This document shows, in pieces, positions 8,861-17,740 of a stretch of DNA of 64,000 bases. The notes beneath the pieces were generated by a model that saw nothing but the letters and a program-made list of their open reading frames with translations, was not told where the DNA came from and searched no databases. This DNA is from Nitrosopumilus zosterae. Lineage in GTDB: Archaea; Thermoproteota; Nitrososphaeria; Nitrososphaerales; Nitrosopumilaceae. Numbering within the stretch: the stretch's first letter is position 1; every line of letters begins with the position of its first letter. Position numbers and translations under genes: made by a program. Where the stretch lies: the NCBI RefSeq assembly GCF_025998175.1, contig NZ_AP026695.1, positions 1 to 64,000 on the forward strand, given 5' to 3'.

Positions 8861-10183
8861 CTATCTTAGTTTAACGTATTCGTAAGCCCCTAACTTGTTG
8901 TCAAAACAGAATTTAACTTTTTGAAAATTCTTTCTGAAAGATTTAACTTTTGAAAGTATTTTCTTTGGATCTTTTTTCTCAATCACAATATTTTTAATTA
9001 GAGATGCAATTTCCTCCATTTCATTTTTCTTCATTCCAAGTCGTGTAATTTCAGACACTCCTAATCTAATTCCACCTGGATGGAAATAATTTCGCCCAGC
9101 TTTGATATCTCCTGGAATCAGTTGTCTGTTAACAATAATGTTAGCTTTTTCTAAATCAGATTCTACCTTGCCGCCATCAGAATAATCTAAAACATTAACT
9201 GCAATCTGATGAGATTTTGTAAATCCTTTGTTTTCACCTAAAACTTTGAATCCCATATCACTTAGCGCATCAGCTAATGACTTTGCATTTTTTATTACTG
9301 CAGATGCATAATCCTTTCCAAATTCTAAAGCTTCCGCAAAAGTTACTGCCTTTCCTGCCATATGGTGAATGTGGTGACTACTTGTAAGACCTGGAAATGT
9401 TGCTTTTTTAATAACCTCTTCGTGCTTCTCTGAACCTAAAACAAGACCTCCTTGAGGTCCAAACAATGTTTTATGAGTACTCATAGTCATAGTATCTGCA
9501 CCTTCACGCAATGGATCTTGGAATTTGCCACCTGCAATTAATCCTGCTACATGAGCTGCATCATAATTAATGTGAATGTCGTAACTTTTTAGAAAATCTG
9601 ATAACTCTTTGACAGGATGTGGAAACAAGAATAGTGAACCGCCAAACATTGCCATTTTTGGAAGACGACTGTCTTTTTTTAACTCCATAATTTTTTGCTT
9701 GGTCTTGTCTACGTCAATTGTCATTTCTTCTGCATCAAATGGATAGAATTCAATTTCTAATCCATGAACTAAACCAGCAGTTCCAAAATGCTCTTTTTTA
9801 CCATGTGAAATATGACCTCCAGCAGGAATAGATGGTGCTAACATTATGTCGCCAGGATTAGTAAATGCAGAGTATATTGCTAGATTTGCAACTACTCCTG
9901 AAATTGGTCTTACATCGGCAAATTTTGCTTTGAATAATTTTTTAGCTAATTTCATACATTCAAACTCTACTTCATCAATGTACACACAACCTGCATAGAC
10001 TCTCTCCCCGGGCCATCCTTCAGCATACCTATTTCCAAAATCAGAAATGATTGCTTCACGTACAGCAGGACTTGGAATATTTTCACTTGCTATTAATGGA
10101 ATTGAATTTTCAAACCATTTGTGATGTTCCTTTAATTTTGTAAAAATTTTATCATAAGCTTCTCTATTTTGAGATTTGGCCAT
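8861..10183 (-). CDS. glyA: serine hydroxymethyltransferase
   Basis: PLP enzyme that interconverts serine and glycine and charges a one-carbon carrier. 440 aa from ATG 10183; an ATG nine bases upstream (10192) is less likely because the TTTAAA box at 10207-10212 lies 26 bases from 10183. Motifs: SENIPSPAVRE, a YAEGWPGERVYAG segment that contacts PLP, NYDAAHVAG, and the Schiff-base lysine in MSTHKTLFGPQGG. Divergent from the thermosome gene, with both promoters inside a 103-base gap. Confidence 0.95.
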   Translation of the reverse strand: MAKSQNREAYDKIFTKLKEHHKWFENSIPLIASENIPSPAVREAIISDFGNRYAEGWPGERVYAGCVYIDEVEFECMKLAKKLFKAKFADVRPISGVVANLAIYSAFTNPGDIMLAPSIPAGGHISHGKKEHFGTAGLVHGLEIEFYPFDAEEMTIDVDKTKQKIMELKKDSRLPKMAMFGGSLFLFPHPVKELSDFLKSYDIHINYDAAHVAGLIAGGKFQDPLREGADTMTMSTHKTLFGPQGGLVLGSEKHEEVIKKATFPGLTSSHHIHHMAGKAVTFAEALEFGKDYASAVIKNAKSLADALSDMGFKVLGENKGFTKSHQIAVNVLDYSDGGKVESDLEKANIIVNRQLIPGDIKAGRNYFHPGGIRLGVSEITRLGMKKNEMEEIASLIKNIVIEKKDPKKILSKVKSFRKNFQKVKFCFDNKLGAYEYVKLR

Positions 10184-10206
10184 ATTTTGCAACTTTATTT
10201 TCCCAA

Positions 10207-10212
10207 TTTAAA
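10207..10212 (-). promoter_or_regulatory. TATA-like box of glyA
   Basis: TTTAAA centred 26 bases upstream of ATG 10183; it decides that start over the upstream ATG at 10192. Confidence 0.5.
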
Positions 10213-10255
10213 AACACCGATAATAATCTAATTTTTCACATCTTAATCTGGAAGG

Positions 10256-10263
10256 TATAAAAG
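10256..10263 (+). promoter_or_regulatory. TATA box of the thermosome gene
   Basis: TATAAAAG, an excellent archaeal TATA box, centred 27 bases before ATG 10287, so the mRNA should be nearly leaderless. Confidence 0.65.
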
Positions 10264-10286
10264 GGGAATCTGGGGTTTTTGCAACT

Positions 10287-11999
10287 ATGGGTATGCAGGC
10301 TACTTCAAAGGGAACTATGCCGGTAGTATTGCTAAAAGAAGGTGGTTCGGAAACCAAAGGTCGAGAAGCACAAAAGAACAATATTGCTGCATCTAAAATT
10401 ATCGCCGAAATCGTTCATACCAGCTTAGGTCCTAGGGGAATGGATAAAATGTTAGTTGATTCCCTAGGTGATGTTACTATTACAAATGATGGGGCAACCA
10501 TCCTTAAAGAAATTGATGTTCAGCATCCAGCTGCAAAAATGCTCGTTGAAATTTCCAAAACTACGGATAATGAAGTTGGAGATGGAACAACATCTGCAGT
10601 AGTTTTAGCAGGTTCATTACTTGAGCATGCAGAATCATTAATCGATCAAGATGTGCATCCAACAATTATTGTTGATGGTTACAGAAAAGCTGCAAGAAAA
10701 GCTAAGGAATATCTTGAGAGTATTGCAGACAAAATTTCTGCCAATGACAAAAACATTTTAACCAAAATTGCAAAAACGTCAATGCAAACTAAACTTGTTA
10801 GAAAAGATGCTGATCAACTTGCAGAAATTATTGTAAAATCTGTACTTGCTGTTGTAGAAAAGAATGGTGAAAACTATGATGTTGACATTGATGATATTAA
10901 AGTAGAAAAGAAAGCAGGCGGATCTGTTAAAGATTCCATGATTATTCAAGGTATTGTACTTGATAAGGAAATAGTTCATGGCGGAATGCCAAGAAAAATA
11001 ACTGATGCTAAAATTGCTTTAATCAACACTGCATTAGAAATCAATAAAACTGAAACTGATGCTAAAATTAACATTTCAAATCCTCAACAACTGAAATCAT
11101 TTCTAGATGAAGAAAATAGAATGCTAAAAACTATGGTTGACAAAGTAATTGGTTCTGGAGCAAATGTGGTGTTATGTCAAAAAGGACTTGATGATATGGC
11201 ACAACATTATCTTGCAAAAGCAGGAATTATTGCAGTTAGAAGAATCAAAGAGAGTGATCTTACAAAACTTGCAAAAGCAACAGGTGCACGAATAGTGACA
11301 AATCTTGATGATCTCTTTGAAAAAGATCTGGGTAGTGCAGAAATTGTTGAAGAACGAAAAATTGAAGAAGATAAATGGGTATTCATTGAAGGATGCAAAC
11401 ATCCAAAGTCTGTTACATTACTTCTACGTGGTGGTTCACAAAGAGTGGTAGATGAAGTTGAACGTTCAGTCCATGATGCTCTTATGGTAGTAAAAGATGT
11501 TATTCTGAAACCAGAAATCGTTGCAGGTGGTGGTGCACCTGAAACATTTGCTGCAACAAAACTTAGAAGTTGGGCAAAATCATTAGAAGGAAGAGAGCAA
11601 TTAGCTGCAGAAAAATTTGCTGATGCTTTAGAATCAATTCCATTAGCACTTGCTGAAAATGCTGGAATGGATCCAATTGATACACTTACACTCCTTCGTT
11701 CAAAACAACAAAAGGGTGAAAAATGGACTGGAATTGATGTAATGAAAGGTAAGGTTGGAAATATGAAAACTAGTGATATTATTGAACCACTCGCAGTAAA
11801 ACTTCAGATAGTATCTGCAGCTTCTGAAGCTGCTTGTATGATTCTTAGAATAGATGACGTGATTGCCACTCAAAAATCTGGAGGAGGTCCACCTGGTGGA
11901 GAAGGTGGAATGCCACCTGGAATGGGTGGAATGCCACCTGGAATGGGTGGAATGCCACCTGGAATGGGTGGAATGCCTGATATGGGCGGAATGATGTAA
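10287..11999 (+). CDS. thermosome (group II chaperonin) subunit
   Basis: ATP-driven protein-folding chamber subunit, 570 aa. Seen: the ATP-binding [11 protein letters not shown] and [10 protein letters not shown] segments, [12 protein letters not shown] with the catalytic Asp, and the C-terminal VAGGGAPE motif. The tail holds a GGMPPGMGG-type repeat (about residues 540-570) typical of chaperonin tails that line the cavity; it is encoded by near-identical 24-base units, so its length may vary between strains. Strong TATA box upstream. Confidence 0.97.
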   Translation: MGMQATSKGTMPVVLLKEGGSETKGREAQKNNIAASKIIAEIVHTSLGPRGMDKMLVDSLGDVTITNDGATILKEIDVQHPAAKMLVEISKTTDNEVGDGTTSAVVLAGSLLEHAESLIDQDVHPTIIVDGYRKAARKAKEYLESIADKISANDKNILTKIAKTSMQTKLVRKDADQLAEIIVKSVLAVVEKNGENYDVDIDDIKVEKKAGGSVKDSMIIQGIVLDKEIVHGGMPRKITDAKIALINTALEINKTETDAKINISNPQQLKSFLDEENRMLKTMVDKVIGSGANVVLCQKGLDDMAQHYLAKAGIIAVRRIKESDLTKLAKATGARIVTNLDDLFEKDLGSAEIVEERKIEEDKWVFIEGCKHPKSVTLLLRGGSQRVVDEVERSVHDALMVVKDVILKPEIVAGGGAPETFAATKLRSWAKSLEGREQLAAEKFADALESIPLALAENAGMDPIDTLTLLRSKQQKGEKWTGIDVMKGKVGNMKTSDIIEPLAVKLQIVSAASEAACMILRIDDVIATQKSGGGPPGGEGGMPPGMGGMPPGMGGMPPGMGGMPDMGGMM

Positions 12000-12054
12000 G
12001 CTAGTTTTAAAAATTTTTCAAAAGTTTATTTGATTACAATATTTACGAACAATA

Positions 12055-12333
12055 TTGAATAAAACGTCGTCCAAAATCCTAACAGGTTTCAAGTACATTT
12101 ACCTTGTTGCGTTCTTTGCATTGTTGGCAGGTTTTTTTCATCCGTTAATTACTAACACAAGTTTTGATAGTGTGATAATTGGAGTTTTGATATTGTTTGT
12201 AGGCCTTGCTGGAGGAATTTTACTCTATAAAGCTGCTACATCTGAAAAGAAACGAGAAATATTTCTTGGAGCAGGTTTTACATTAATGACAATTTCACTA
12301 TACTACATCATTGCAATTGCTGGAAGAATCTAA
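12055..12333 (+). CDS. small membrane protein, three transmembrane helices
   Basis: 92 aa, TTG start. Three hydrophobic segments at about 13-32, 38-58 and 70-90, separated by short loops with a charged SEKKRE turn. No family recognised. It follows the thermosome by 55 bases on the same strand, and its last four bases overlap the end of the convergent glnA gene. Confidence 0.6.
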   Translation: MNKTSSKILTGFKYIYLVAFFALLAGFFHPLITNTSFDSVIIGVLILFVGLAGGILLYKAATSEKKREIFLGAGFTLMTISLYYIIAIAGRI

Positions 12334-13790
12334 ACATCAAAGTATAGATAAAATTCATGCGGATGTGGCCTAATAGCTATTTCACGTTGGTCACGTCTTT
12401 CTAGCTCTATGATTTTATCAATTACGTCATTTGTGTAAATTGTGTTGAGGAATTTTCTATCACTTTCTAATTCATCCAAAGCTTCTCCAAGACTTTTTGG
12501 AAGAACACCTATTCCTCTTCTTGATCTATCTGATTTAGTCATCTTGAAAATATCGTCACGTACTTCATCTCCCGGATCCATTTTCTTTTTAATCCCATCC
12601 ATTCCAGCTGCAGTAACAGCTGCAAATACAAGATATGGATTTGATGAAGGATCAGGAGCTCTAAATTCCAGTCTTTTAAGATAAGAATAATTTTTCCCTT
12701 TTAGATGCTTTGGAACTCTTACAATAGCTGAACGATTTCCTGAACTCCAAGCGATATATGCTGGAGCTTCATAACCGGGTACTAATCTATGATATGAGTT
12801 AGTTGTAGGATTACATATTGCAGATAATGCTTTTGCGTGATTAATAATTCCGCCACAGAAATATCTCCCAATTTGACTCAATTCAATCTCATCATCAGGA
12901 TCAAAAAATGCATTTTCCTTTCCTTTCCATAAACTAACATTCACATGCATTCCAGAACCGGAATCCATCGCAATTGGTTTTGGCATCATTGTTGCTACTT
13001 TTCCATATTTTTGGGCAACATTTCTAATCACATACTTGTATGATTGCGCAGCATCAGCAGCATTTGTTAAATAATCGTATTTTATGTCAATTTCACATTG
13101 TCCAGCAGTCGCAACTTCATGATGATGATTGTCACATAAAATTCCAAAATTATTTTTAAGAATATTGACACATTCATTTCTATACGGAGTTAGAGTATCT
13201 GATGGTGTACTTGGATAGTACCCTTCTTGTAATCCCATTGGGTATCCATCACCTTCTTGACTCCATGGAGCTTCTTTTGATTCAATTGAATAGGATTGCC
13301 CTTTGTATGGAGTTAGAACATCCCAATGAACTCTATCAAAAACAAAGAACTCTACCTCTGGACCCCAAGTACTAAAATCAAATCCCTGCGATTTGATGTA
13401 TTCTTCAGCTTTTTGAGAAATTCCCCTTGGATCTCTAGATAATCTTCCTCTATTTTCCCCCCAGTAAATATCACAAAGAAGTCTGGCAGTTTTGTTTTCT
13501 GTCATCCAAGGAATTATTGCAAATGTATTTGGGTCTGGTTTTAAAAGCAGATCTGAATCATTAATATTGGCAAAACCTACTATGGACGAACCATCCAATT
13601 TTGGTAATCCGTCTCTCATCTGTTCAGGAGTAAACGTGTCTGCTGAAACTGTAGTATGATGAAAATGACCTGTTAACCCGGTAAATTGTAAATCGATAAA
13701 TTGGATACCTTCATGTTGAATTCTGGAGAAAACTTCATCTGGTGAATATGTTACTTGTATTGCTTTACCATGACTTACTTTATAGGGCAA
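12330..13790 (-). CDS. glnA: glutamine synthetase type I
   Basis: Joins ammonium to glutamate, the main entry of nitrogen in an ammonia oxidiser. 486 aa, a little longer than many GlnA proteins. Seen: DGSSI near 67-71, WGPEVEFFVFD, the HHHEVATAGQCEID segment, and NPTTNSYHRLVPGYEAP, which carries the ATP/glutamate-binding residues; RLEFRAPDPS follows. The likely start is TTG 13790. Divergent from the GINS gene. Confidence 0.96.
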   Translation of the reverse strand: MPYKVSHGKAIQVTYSPDEVFSRIQHEGIQFIDLQFTGLTGHFHHTTVSADTFTPEQMRDGLPKLDGSSIVGFANINDSDLLLKPDPNTFAIIPWMTENKTARLLCDIYWGENRGRLSRDPRGISQKAEEYIKSQGFDFSTWGPEVEFFVFDRVHWDVLTPYKGQSYSIESKEAPWSQEGDGYPMGLQEGYYPSTPSDTLTPYRNECVNILKNNFGILCDNHHHEVATAGQCEIDIKYDYLTNAADAAQSYKYVIRNVAQKYGKVATMMPKPIAMDSGSGMHVNVSLWKGKENAFFDPDDEIELSQIGRYFCGGIINHAKALSAICNPTTNSYHRLVPGYEAPAYIAWSSGNRSAIVRVPKHLKGKNYSYLKRLEFRAPDPSSNPYLVFAAVTAAGMDGIKKKMDPGDEVRDDIFKMTKSDRSRRGIGVLPKSLGEALDELESDRKFLNTIYTNDVIDKIIELERRDQREIAIRPHPHEFYLYFDV

Positions 13791-13844
13791 TTTTGTACTT
13801 CAATCAAACACAAATACATCCAGCATTTAAGGATTAGGTAAGAA

Positions 13845-14402
13845 ATGTCTGAATCAAATCAAATAGATGTCAATTCATTACACCATACAGTTTTACGAGA
13901 AATTGAAAATGACTCGTTGTTAGAAATTGATCCAAATTTTTATCGAGATCTTGCTGATTTCATAGGAAATTTAAGAAAACAAGAATTTGATGGTGTAGAA
14001 AGTAAAATTAAAGATACTATGATTGAAATGGTAACTGAACTATCATCACTATTGATAAACATCAGATTGGATAAAATTTTACACTCTTCTGAAATAGAAA
14101 TTGGATATCTTTTGGATGAAGAAAAATTCATTTTAGATTCCAAGGAGGAACAGAAAGAAAGAGTAGAAATGATAATTTCTGCAACGATTCATGGTAAATC
14201 AAAATTTCTTGAATCCTTAGCTCAAAATCACAAAACCAAAAAAATTGTTATTAGATTTCTCAACGAAGTAGATGAAATTGTTGGAGCAGATCTTGAAAAA
14301 TATGGTCCTTTCAAACCTGAAGATATTGCAACAATTCCATATGAAAATGCTCAAGCCTTAATTGCCAAAAACATTGCTACCAAAGTTCGTTGGGAAGATT
14401 AA
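13845..14402 (+). CDS. GINS complex subunit (Gins51-type)
   Basis: Part of the CMG replicative helicase with MCM and Cdc45/GAN. 185 aa: helical A domain first, then a small C-terminal B domain at about 137-182 with the diagnostic pattern IRFLNEVDEIVGADLEKYGP then EDIATIPYENAQALI. The order A-then-B fits the Sld5/Psf1 (Gins51) class. Followed 33 bases later by a small membrane protein gene. Confidence 0.85.
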   Translation: MSESNQIDVNSLHHTVLREIENDSLLEIDPNFYRDLADFIGNLRKQEFDGVESKIKDTMIEMVTELSSLLINIRLDKILHSSEIEIGYLLDEEKFILDSKEEQKERVEMIISATIHGKSKFLESLAQNHKTKKIVIRFLNEVDEIVGADLEKYGPFKPEDIATIPYENAQALIAKNIATKVRWED

Positions 14403-14435
14403 GTAGAAATTATGCCTGTTTTCTTTTGATATTAA

Positions 14436-14720
14436 ATGTCTCACACAGGCGTAGATGTAATAGATTTTTTATTTTACACAATTTATCCAGTAATTGGAAT
14501 TTTTACTGTTGAAGCCATTAGTAGATTAATCAAGGCTCCAAAATGGATAAAATTGTGGGTGCAAGCAGCTGTATCAATGGGTTTTGGAATATACTATTGG
14601 TTTGTTTTACCTGCACCACAAAATTTTCCATTAACCGCAATGGTGATGTTTGCACTTGCTATTGCACTAATTTATCAAGGAAGACGTGCAAAAATATCTC
14701 CTGATAAAAGTCCTTATTGA
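14436..14720 (+). CDS. small membrane protein, unknown function
   Basis: 94 aa with three hydrophobic stretches (about 8-27, 38-55 and 62-80) and a basic C-terminus. No family recognised. Same strand as GINS, likely co-transcribed; ends 2 bases before the convergent AN1 gene. Confidence 0.6.
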   Translation: MSHTGVDVIDFLFYTIYPVIGIFTVEAISRLIKAPKWIKLWVQAAVSMGFGIYYWFVLPAPQNFPLTAMVMFALAIALIYQGRRAKISPDKSPY

Positions 14721-14722
14721 TT

Positions 14723-14944
14723 TTAGAATCTTCCAAAAATACGTTTGAAAATATTAGGTTTGTTAGGTCCACCATCACGTATGACTTTTTTCTCACCAAA
14801 TCTTTGTGCTCTAATTTGGTTGAGTTTTACACATCTGTGTTCTTCAGGAAGTCTGTGTTCTGAACAAAATGGATCCTTACAATAATTACATTGAAAAGGC
14901 AAATCTGTTAAATCTCCACAATATGCACAATTTTCAGATTTCAT
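14723..14944 (-). CDS. AN1-type zinc finger protein
   Basis: 73 aa. All eight AN1 ligands are in place: C6, C9, C19, C22, C27, H30, H36 and C38 (CAYC, CNYC, FCSEH, HRC). AN1 fingers bind protein partners, in eukaryotes often in ubiquitin or stress pathways; the archaeal role is not known to me. The basic C-terminal tail is about 30 residues. Single gene, convergent with the membrane protein at 14436-14720. Confidence 0.85.
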   Translation of the reverse strand: MKSENCAYCGDLTDLPFQCNYCKDPFCSEHRLPEEHRCVKLNQIRAQRFGEKKVIRDGGPNKPNIFKRIFGRF

Positions 14945-15051
14945 AATTTTGTTACATGTTTTCTTTTAATAAATATGCCACTAGTTTGCTTAAAATTTGA
15001 TTTTTTAATGTCTAAACATTTTTACAATGATAACCTAGTAAGATAATTTAG

Positions 15052-15792
15052 ATGATTAAAGATAAAGTTGCAATTATTACTGGTGCAAGTAGTGGTATAG
15101 GTTTTGCAACTGCATTGGCATTATCAAAAGCAGGTGCTAAAGTTGCTATAGGAGCAAGAAGAGTTGATCGATTAGAAGAACTCGCCAAAAAAATTTCTAC
15201 TGATGGTGGTGAAGTATTTTTCCAAAAATTAGACGTAACTCAAAGAATTGAATGTGAAAATTTTGCTAACGCTGTTCTAGAAAAGTGGGGTTCCATTGAT
15301 ATTCTTGTAAATAATGCTGGTCTAATGCCCTTGAGCTTCTTCAAAAATCTAAAAATTGATGAATGGGATAGGATGATTGATGTAAATATTAAAGGCGTAT
15401 TATATTCCACAGCCTCAGTAATTTCTCATATGAAAGAGAAAAAATCCGGTCATATTGTTAATCTCTCATCTGTTGCTGGGAGAATTGTTTTTCCAGCTGG
15501 TAGTGTTTATTGTGCAACAAAACATGCTGTTGCAGCATTTAGTGAAGGATTAAGACAAGAATTCAGTGTGCGAACAAATATTCGAGTTACAAGTATTGAA
15601 CCTGGAGTTGTAGCAACAGAACTCAATGATACAATTACTGATGAATCATTACAAGGGTTTGTTCAAAATGCAAAAAAAATGGAGGCATTGCAAGCAGAAG
15701 ACATTGCAAATGCAATTCTATATGCAGTTGACTCTCCATCACATGTTAACGTTAATGAAATCTTGATAAGACCTACAACACAAGAACGATAA
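15052..15792 (+). CDS. short-chain dehydrogenase/reductase (SDR)
   Basis: 246-aa classical SDR. Nucleotide motif TGASSGIG at residues 10-17, NNAG near 88-91, catalytic Ser in NLSSVAG and YCATK with Tyr153 and Lys157. The GARRVD stretch after beta-2 suggests NADP(H). It resembles the serine 3-dehydrogenase/YdfG group, but the substrate cannot be read from the sequence. One base separates its stop from the next gene, so the two are co-transcribed. Confidence 0.9.
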   Translation: MIKDKVAIITGASSGIGFATALALSKAGAKVAIGARRVDRLEELAKKISTDGGEVFFQKLDVTQRIECENFANAVLEKWGSIDILVNNAGLMPLSFFKNLKIDEWDRMIDVNIKGVLYSTASVISHMKEKKSGHIVNLSSVAGRIVFPAGSVYCATKHAVAAFSEGLRQEFSVRTNIRVTSIEPGVVATELNDTITDESLQGFVQNAKKMEALQAEDIANAILYAVDSPSHVNVNEILIRPTTQER

Positions 15793-15793
15793 A

Positions 15794-16942
15794 TTGTTTA
15801 ATATTCCACACGTCGTAATTTTAGGAGGTGGTTTTGGTGGATTATCTGCTGCAAACGAATTAAGAAATTCTCTATCATCGTCACAAGTACAAATCACTGT
15901 AATTGATAAAAAGGATTGGTTTATGGTAGGTTTTGCAAAATTATGGATTATTAATGGAACTAGAACCTTTGAAAACTCAATTGGCTCGTTAAATAAATTA
16001 TTGAAAAAAGAAATCAATTTCATTAAAGATGAAATTTTGAAAATTGATCTTCAAAATAAAAATGTAAAAACCATATCTCACAATGTGTCATATGATTATC
16101 TGATAATCTCTATGGGTGCTATTTTAGCTCCACAAAAAATTCCTGGATTAGTAGAAAATGGATTAAATCTATATGATTACAATGATCTTTTAGAAATTCG
16201 TGATAGATTAGAAAGTATGGAATCTGGAAAAATTGCCATATCTATCATGGGAATGCCTTACAAGTGTCCACCTGCTCCATTTGAGGCAAGTTTGCTCATA
16301 GACTCTATGCTAAGAAAACGTGGAATACGTGATTCTATACAAATTGATTTTTACAGTCCTGCCCCTATAGCCCTACCAGCTGCCGGCCCTGAGGTAAGCA
16401 AACAAATTCTTGAACTTGTAAATTATGAAAAAATCATTTTTCATAGTTCATGTAAAATAAAATCCATTGAATCAAAAAAACTGATTTTTGAAAATAGCGA
16501 GGCTGATTTTGATTTACTTTTAGCAGTCCCACCTCATATAGCTCCAAAAGTAATTTATGATTCCGGATTAGCAACAGATCCGGGATTCATTTCAATTGAT
16601 AGAGATTGCAAGACATCTTTTGAAAATGTTTTTGCAATTGGTGATGTTACTAATTTAACAGTTTCAGAAACAATGGCAGTTCCAAAAGCTGGAATTTTTG
16701 CAGAAGGAGAAGGTATTACAGTTGCCAAGAACATAATTTCGAAAATTCAATCTAAAGAGGAATCTGAACTATTTGATGGAAAGGGTGGTTGTTTTATAGA
16801 ATCAGGTAGGAATACAGCTTCAATTATTGAAGTTGACATGTTTTCACATTCAAAACCTTCCACAAATCTTACAGAATCAACTTCAGATAATCTTTCTAAA
16901 AAAATAGAATTTGAAAAGGAAAGACTGTCAAAATGGTTATGA
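15794..16942 (+). CDS. SQR-like FAD/NAD-dependent oxidoreductase
   Basis: 382 aa, TTG start directly after the SDR stop. FAD-binding GGGFGG at 11-16, a second dinucleotide site, FAIGDVT near the C-terminus, and KCPPAPFE with Cys158, the hallmark of the sulfide:quinone reductase/flavocytochrome c sulfide dehydrogenase group. The other redox cysteine of true SQR is not obvious, so sulfide oxidation is uncertain; a membrane-associated NADH or quinone oxidoreductase is the alternative. No membrane helix seen. Confidence 0.8.
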   Translation: MFNIPHVVILGGGFGGLSAANELRNSLSSSQVQITVIDKKDWFMVGFAKLWIINGTRTFENSIGSLNKLLKKEINFIKDEILKIDLQNKNVKTISHNVSYDYLIISMGAILAPQKIPGLVENGLNLYDYNDLLEIRDRLESMESGKIAISIMGMPYKCPPAPFEASLLIDSMLRKRGIRDSIQIDFYSPAPIALPAAGPEVSKQILELVNYEKIIFHSSCKIKSIESKKLIFENSEADFDLLLAVPPHIAPKVIYDSGLATDPGFISIDRDCKTSFENVFAIGDVTNLTVSETMAVPKAGIFAEGEGITVAKNIISKIQSKEESELFDGKGGCFIESGRNTASIIEVDMFSHSKPSTNLTESTSDNLSKKIEFEKERLSKWL

Positions 16943-17152
16943 TCTATCCTGATCATCTTTTGTTTTAATGAGATGCTCCAAAATAGCTCTTACTTCAACT
17001 CCTAAATCTTGGGTATTTTCTGATAGATTCAACCTTTCGGGAATATTGTTTTTGAAATCTTCATCTAATAGTTCGATATTTCTTTTTTGAATACAATCAA
17101 GATGATCTTGATCAGTTGCAGAAATTTTATGACAAATATTACAAATCTTCAT
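16937..17152 (-). CDS. short protein with N-terminal zinc-type CxxC motif
   Basis: 71 aa. CNICHK at residues 4-9, a distant HLDC with Cys20, then a charged helical tail. The first 20 residues look like half of a zinc knuckle. Function unknown. It overlaps the end of the SQR-like gene by 6 bases and is divergent from tRNA-Pro. Confidence 0.6.
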   Translation of the reverse strand: MKICNICHKISATDQDHLDCIQKRNIELLDEDFKNNIPERLNLSENTQDLGVEVRAILEHLIKTKDDQDRS

Positions 17153-17208
17153 GAATTAGACTAATCAATACGACGATTTAATAATTTCATTTTAAGCTTC
17201 TGAGACAA

Positions 17209-17282
17209 GGGATTGTAGTCTAGCTTGGTATGATACTAGTCTGGGGGACTAGTGGTCGCAGGTTCAAATCCTGCCAATCCCA
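17209..17282 (+). tRNA. tRNA-Pro(GGG)
   Basis: Acceptor stem GGGATTG (17209-17215) pairs with CAATCCC (17275-17281), discriminator A at 17282. Anticodon stem CTAGT/ACTAG closes the loop CTGGGGG, giving anticodon GGG. T arm GCAGG-TTCAAAT-CCTGC. No intron. Its last 16 bases recur exactly at 19850-19865, marking it as an integration site. Confidence 0.95.
17267..17282 (+). repeat. attachment-site copy inside tRNA-Pro (attL)
   Basis: AATCCTGCCAATCCCA: the 3' end of tRNA-Pro up to and including the discriminator base. An exact copy lies at 19850-19865. A 16-base direct repeat ending at a tRNA terminus is the signature of tyrosine-recombinase integration. Confidence 0.75.
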
Positions 17283-17740
17283 CTTTATCAATCATTAAAA
17301 CAGTTCAAATCTTATAGGACTCAAACTAAATTATTCTTTTAAATACTCAAGGATTTCTTTGAGGCATATCGTCATACATCGTAATTTTGTCAATACGAGG
17401 ATCAACAATAGGAGTCTAATCTATAAAAAAGATAGAAAGAAAGGAGCTTTGTATGGAACAGCTATAGTAAGTGGGATAGGATTCATTGCTGATATTGTTT
17501 CAACATATAATAAATAAAAAAATTCATAATGTTTTGTTATTGATACCAAAATAGTTAGCAAAATAGTTTTAATTTTATAGAATTGCCCTAACACTTGTAA
17601 AACGACCATTTGGTGTGTGACTCAATTATCTCAAACATCTGTAAACCTCTTTGAACAAAAAATCTGCTTTTGGGATTCAGGCGTATGCGTATGTATATCT
17701 TGAAAATATGATTTAATTATTCAAAAAATTAATTGTTAAC
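17283..17740. other. 458-base gap before the antiporter
   Basis: No convincing gene. It contains the first copy of an imperfect 31-base repeat (17543-17573) and a plus-strand open frame without ATG (17359-17517). AT-rich, with nothing else recognised. Confidence 0.5.
17543..17573 (+). repeat. imperfect 31-base direct repeat, copy 1
   Basis: Begins ATACCAAAATAGTTAG and ends AGTTTTAAT; 26 of 31 bases match 19822-19852. The two copies lie upstream and downstream of the antiporter gene. Confidence 0.5.

Noticed and set aside
11881-11999. 24-base tandem repeats at the thermosome 3' end, considered as a CRISPR-like or minisatellite array
   Set aside because: They are in frame and encode the ordinary Gly-Met-rich chaperonin tail.
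17359-17517. Plus-strand open frame of 52 codons (TTG start) in the element, with a hydrophobic Gly-rich end
   Set aside because: No ATG, no TATA-like box at the right distance, and the basic first half looks like random AT-rich translation. Not enough to call a gene.
17421-17609. 62-aa minus-strand frame in the gap before the antiporter
   Set aside because: Low-complexity hydrophobic translation of AT-rich DNA, no promoter, no sign of coding bias.
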